9,267 bases of DNA from Chloroflexota bacterium (GTDB lineage: Bacteria > Chloroflexota > Anaerolineae > Anaerolineales > UBA4823), in assembly GCA_012798185.1 (NCBI GenBank), contig JAAZNS010000331.1, forward strand, positions 1 through 9,267, read 5' to 3'. Below the pieces are notes generated by a model. That model made no database searches. It had not been told where the DNA came from and saw only the letters and a list, made by a program, of their open reading frames with translations. Both the position numbers and the translations under genes were made by a program. Below are positions 6,622 through 9,267 of this stretch, in pieces (the stretch's first letter is position 1; each line of letters begins with the position of its first letter).

Positions 6622-7992
6622 ATGATTGAACGAGCATTAGTAATCGGCGCAGGAATTGCAGGAATACAAGCCGCTTTGGATATCGCCAACAGCGGTTACG
6701 AAGTGGTGCTGGTGGAGAAAGAACCTTCGATTGGCGGGCATATGGCGCAGCTTTCAGAAACTTTCCCTACACTGGACTGCTCGCAGTGCATTTTGACCCC
6801 CCGCACGGTTGAAGTGGGGCACCATGAAAAAATCCGCCTCTATACTTACAGCGAAATCGAATCGATCCAAAAGGACAGCAATGATGGCGATTTCAATGTA
6901 ACCATCCGCCGCCGGGCTGCATATATCGATTGGGATAAATGCACCGGCTGTGGCGCTTGTCAGGAAAAATGCCCGTTTAAAGTCGAATCGATTTTCGAAC
7001 GCGGCATTGGTCCCCGGAAAGTGGTCTATACACTATCTCCGCAGGCAGTGCCCAACAAGCCGGTGATCGATGCAGAAAACTGCCGTTATCTGCAAAGCCT
7101 TTGGGATATACAAGCCGGGCGCATTCCAGCAGTGGATAAAAACGGCAACCCAGCCAAGCCGAAATGCGGTGCCTGCCTCAAGTTTTGTCCTACTGAAGCG
7201 ATCGACTTTGAACAGAAAGATAGCCTGATCGAAGAGAAAGTCGGCGCGATTATTGTTGCCACCGGTTATGATTTGTTCCCTCAGAACCGCTTACCCGAAT
7301 ATGGCGGCGGAAAAATTCCCGACGTGGTGGATGGATTAGCCTTCGAGAGGCTGCTAGCGGCATCTGGTCCAACTGCCGGTAAAGTGTTGCGCCCATCGGA
7401 TGGAAAACCGCCGCTGGAAGTGGTATTCATTCAGTGCAGCGGTTCTCGCGATCCCGAGCGGGGCGTGCCCTATTGCTCCAAGATTTGCTGTATGTACACT
7501 GCCAAACAGGCGATTCTATATAAACACCGTATACCGCAAGGTCAGGCTTATGTATTTTATATTGATGTGCGCGCTGGCGGTAAAGGTTACGAAGAATTCC
7601 TAAACCGGGCGCAGGAAGAAGATGGTGTGGTTTACCTGCGCGGCAAGGTGAGCAAACTCTTCCGAGAAGGCGATAAAATCATCGTCAAAGGCGCCGATAC
7701 CCTCAGCAACCGCACGGTAGAGATCGCTGCAGATATGGTGGTGCTGGCAACTGCGGTCATCCCACGGGCTACCAGCCGAAAGATCGCCGAAATGCTAAAT
7801 TTAGAGATGGATGAAAACGGCTTCTTCACTGCCAGCAATGAAGAACTAGAGCCGGTAGTCAGTGCAGAACCGCGTATTTTCCTCGCCGGCACCGGGCTTG
7901 GTCCTAAAGACATCCCCGAAACAGTAGCGCAAGCCAGTGGAGCAGCCGCTAAGGTTTTATCCATGTTCCAACGTGAAAAGGTGACCGCATGA
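6622..7992 (+). CDS. hdrA: HdrA paralogue 1: FAD domain plus inserted ferredoxin (QmoA-like)
   Basis: 456 residues, much shorter than full HdrA (about 650). It begins directly at the FAD-binding fold (VIGAGIAGIQAAL, about 7-19) and so lacks the N-terminal HdrA domain. It continues with GGHMAQL and TLDCSQCILTPR (Cys53, Cys56). An inserted dicluster ferredoxin (about 97-206) has Cys107/110/113/117 and Cys154/182/185/189. The thioredoxin-reductase-like domain carries Cys272, Cys285, Cys289 and Cys290 (QCSGSRD to YCSKICC), the spacing of the extra cluster of methanogen HdrA. It ends soon after GPKDIPETVAQASGAAAK, without a C-terminal ferredoxin. This layout matches QmoA. HdrA is the flavin subunit that splits electron pairs in bifurcating complexes. 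The start lacks a clear Shine-Dalgarno site. Its stop overlaps the next start (ATGA), so the two HdrAs are translationally coupled. Confidence 0.95.
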   Translation: MIERALVIGAGIAGIQAALDIANSGYEVVLVEKEPSIGGHMAQLSETFPTLDCSQCILTPRTVEVGHHEKIRLYTYSEIESIQKDSNDGDFNVTIRRRAAYIDWDKCTGCGACQEKCPFKVESIFERGIGPRKVVYTLSPQAVPNKPVIDAENCRYLQSLWDIQAGRIPAVDKNGNPAKPKCGACLKFCPTEAIDFEQKDSLIEEKVGAIIVATGYDLFPQNRLPEYGGGKIPDVVDGLAFERLLAASGPTAGKVLRPSDGKPPLEVVFIQCSGSRDPERGVPYCSKICCMYTAKQAILYKHRIPQGQAYVFYIDVRAGGKGYEEFLNRAQEEDGVVYLRGKVSKLFREGDKIIVKGADTLSNRTVEIAADMVVLATAVIPRATSRKIAEMLNLEMDENGFFTASNEELEPVVSAEPRIFLAGTGLGPKDIPETVAQASGAAAKVLSMFQREKVTA

Positions 7993-9267
7993 GTAAAATA
8001 GGCGTTTTCGTTTGTCATTGTGGTCATAATATCGCCAGTACAGTTGATGTACAGCGAGTGGTTGATGAAATTCAAAAACAGGGCGATGTCGCTTTTGCCA
8101 TCGATTATAAATATATGTGCTCCGACCCAGGTCAGCAATTGATCCGCGAGAGTATCGAAAAATATGGGTTAGATGGCGTGGTTGTCGCAGCCTGTTCACC
8201 CGCAATGCATGAAACCACTTTCAGGAAAACGGTCAGCACCGTGGGGTTGAATTCATACCGCTGCGAGAGTGCTAACATCCGTGAACAATGCTCATGGGTG
8301 CACCAAAATGATAAAGAAGAAGCTACAAACAAAGCAATTGCCATAACCCGTTCGATCGCCGAAAAGGTATCTGGTAATGAAGAACTTGAATCGCTGGTGC
8401 TGCCGCTCACCCGGCGTACACTGGTGATCGGCGGCGGCATAGCCGGCATGCAATCCGCACTGGATATTGCCGATGCCGGTTACCCGGTGATCTTGGCGGA
8501 GAAATCTGATCGATTGGGCGGCAAGATGGCGCGCCTTTCTGGCACGTATCTCAATTTCGATGCTGCACCAGATCTATTGGAGAAAAAGATCAACCAAGTT
8601 ACCCATCACCCAAATATTCAAGTCTTATTGAATGCAGATGTTACAGAAGTTTCAGGGTATGTGGGTAATTTTCAAGTAAAAATCGTAAGCAGTGAACAGA
8701 AAGAAGTAAACCATGATGGAAGCATCGATGAACCACCGCTTACCCCTAATACTTCACCGTTTTCCTTCGATGTAGGCGCCATTATTGTCGCTACCGGTTG
8801 GGATCGCTATGACATGTCTAAGTTGCCCGAATATGGCGGCGGACTCATCGCTGATGTGATCGACGGCTTGGCATTTGAAGAAATGCTCAAACCCGGTAAT
8901 GAAATCCGCCGTCCCTCGGATGGCAAGGTGCCGCAGGAAATTGTATTTGTACAATGTGCCGGTTCTCGGGATAGAGAACGCGGCGTCCCCTATTGTTCTA
9001 AAGTGTGCTGCATGTACGTCGCTAAACACGCTATGTCTTACAAAGAGCGTGTTCCATACGGACAAGCGTACATTTTCTATATCGATATCCGTTCGGCAGG
9101 CAAGAATTACGACGAATACGTTCAGCGGGCAATGACCGATCACCACGTCCTTTACCTGCGCGGTAAAGTGAGTAAGATTTTCCAGGAAGGCGACAAGGTG
9201 ATAGTATGGGGCGCCGATACCTTGAGCGATCGCACGGTGGAGATTGCTGCCGATTTGGTGGTCTTGG
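7989..9267 (+). CDS. hdrA: HdrA paralogue 2: N-terminal HdrA domain plus FAD domain, ferredoxin lost (QmoB-like), 3'-truncated
   Basis: Open for 426 codons from ATG 7989 to the window edge with no stop. Residues 1-135 are the N-terminal HdrA domain: GVFVCHCGHNIASTVDV, YMCSDPGQQLI, VVVAACSPAMHETTF and NIREQCSWVH, with Cys9, 11, 44, 69, 92 and 101. The FAD fold follows (VIGGGIAGMQSALDI, about 146-160). Where the first HdrA has DCSQC, this one reads LNFDAAPDLL (188-197), so both cysteines are gone. Where the ferredoxin should sit there is a 31-residue Ser/Pro/Asp-rich linker (about 231-261). The second half closely matches paralogue 1, including Cys323, 336, 340 and 341; in the last 40 aligned residues 33 are identical. 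It starts in the ATGA overlap with paralogue 1. The unseen C-terminus could hold a ferredoxin or MvhD-like domain, as in QmoB. Confidence 0.94.
   Translation, partial: MSKIGVFVCHCGHNIASTVDVQRVVDEIQKQGDVAFAIDYKYMCSDPGQQLIRESIEKYGLDGVVVAACSPAMHETTFRKTVSTVGLNSYRCESANIREQCSWVHQNDKEEATNKAIAITRSIAEKVSGNEELESLVLPLTRRTLVIGGGIAGMQSALDIADAGYPVILAEKSDRLGGKMARLSGTYLNFDAAPDLLEKKINQVTHHPNIQVLLNADVTEVSGYVGNFQVKIVSSEQKEVNHDGSIDEPPLTPNTSPFSFDVGAIIVATGWDRYDMSKLPEYGGGLIADVIDGLAFEEMLKPGNEIRRPSDGKVPQEIVFVQCAGSRDRERGVPYCSKVCCMYVAKHAMSYKERVPYGQAYIFYIDIRSAGKNYDEYVQRAMTDHHVLYLRGKVSKIFQEGDKVIVWGADTLSDRTVEIAADLVVL

Noticed and set aside
7632..9146. Open frames on the minus strand opposite the two hdrA genes
   Set aside because: The plus-strand HdrA frames carry all motifs; the antisense products have no recognisable features.
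5277..9267. A Qmo (quinone-interacting) complex
   Set aside because: HdrA1 and HdrA2 are QmoA/QmoB-like, but HdrB and a soluble HdrC are present and no membrane QmoC is seen, so a soluble Hdr-type complex is the better reading within this window.

Overview
The window looks like chromosomal DNA of an anaerobic bacterium. The soluble heterodisulfide-reductase (Hdr) genes, the PhoB/OmpR-type two-component pair and the moderate GC content would fit a member of the Chloroflexota (Anaerolineae-like). That placement is an inference from gene content and general resemblance, not from a marker gene. There are no tRNA or rRNA genes, insertion sequences or CRISPR arrays.

Layout. (1) Positions 1-774, plus strand: the 3' part of a gene for an alpha/alpha-toroid (prenyltransferase/squalene-cyclase-like) protein whose start lies outside the window. 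(2) Positions 775-884: a convergent gap with two related GC-rich hairpins, probably terminators. (3) Positions 885-5007, minus strand: four closely spaced genes. In transcription order these are an NAD-dependent epimerase/dehydratase (extended SDR), a PhoB-like response regulator, a sensor histidine kinase and an exported SIMPL-domain protein. Related 27-bp arrays of three 11-bp-spaced half-sites, resembling PhoB boxes, sit just upstream of the regulator and of the SIMPL gene. This suggests an autoregulated two-component system that also controls its exported neighbour. (4) Positions 5008-5276: an AT-rich divergent intergenic region with plausible promoters for both directions. (5) Positions 5277-9267, plus strand: an hdrC-hdrB-hdrA-hdrA operon that runs off the right edge.

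The Hdr operon is the most interesting part. HdrC (two [4Fe-4S] motifs) and HdrB (two CCG domains) would form a thiol/disulfide-type catalytic arm. The two HdrA paralogues are adjacent, clearly related, and have complementary domain losses. The first starts directly at the FAD domain and keeps the inserted two-cluster ferredoxin. The second has the N-terminal cysteine-rich HdrA domain but has a short linker where the ferredoxin should be. Together they rebuild most of a canonical HdrA, so they may form a heterodimeric flavoprotein in place of the usual homodimer. The arrangement recalls QmoA/QmoB of sulfate reducers, but here the partners are soluble HdrB and HdrC. The electron donor (MvhD/hydrogenase, Flx, formate dehydrogenase or other) is not in the window.
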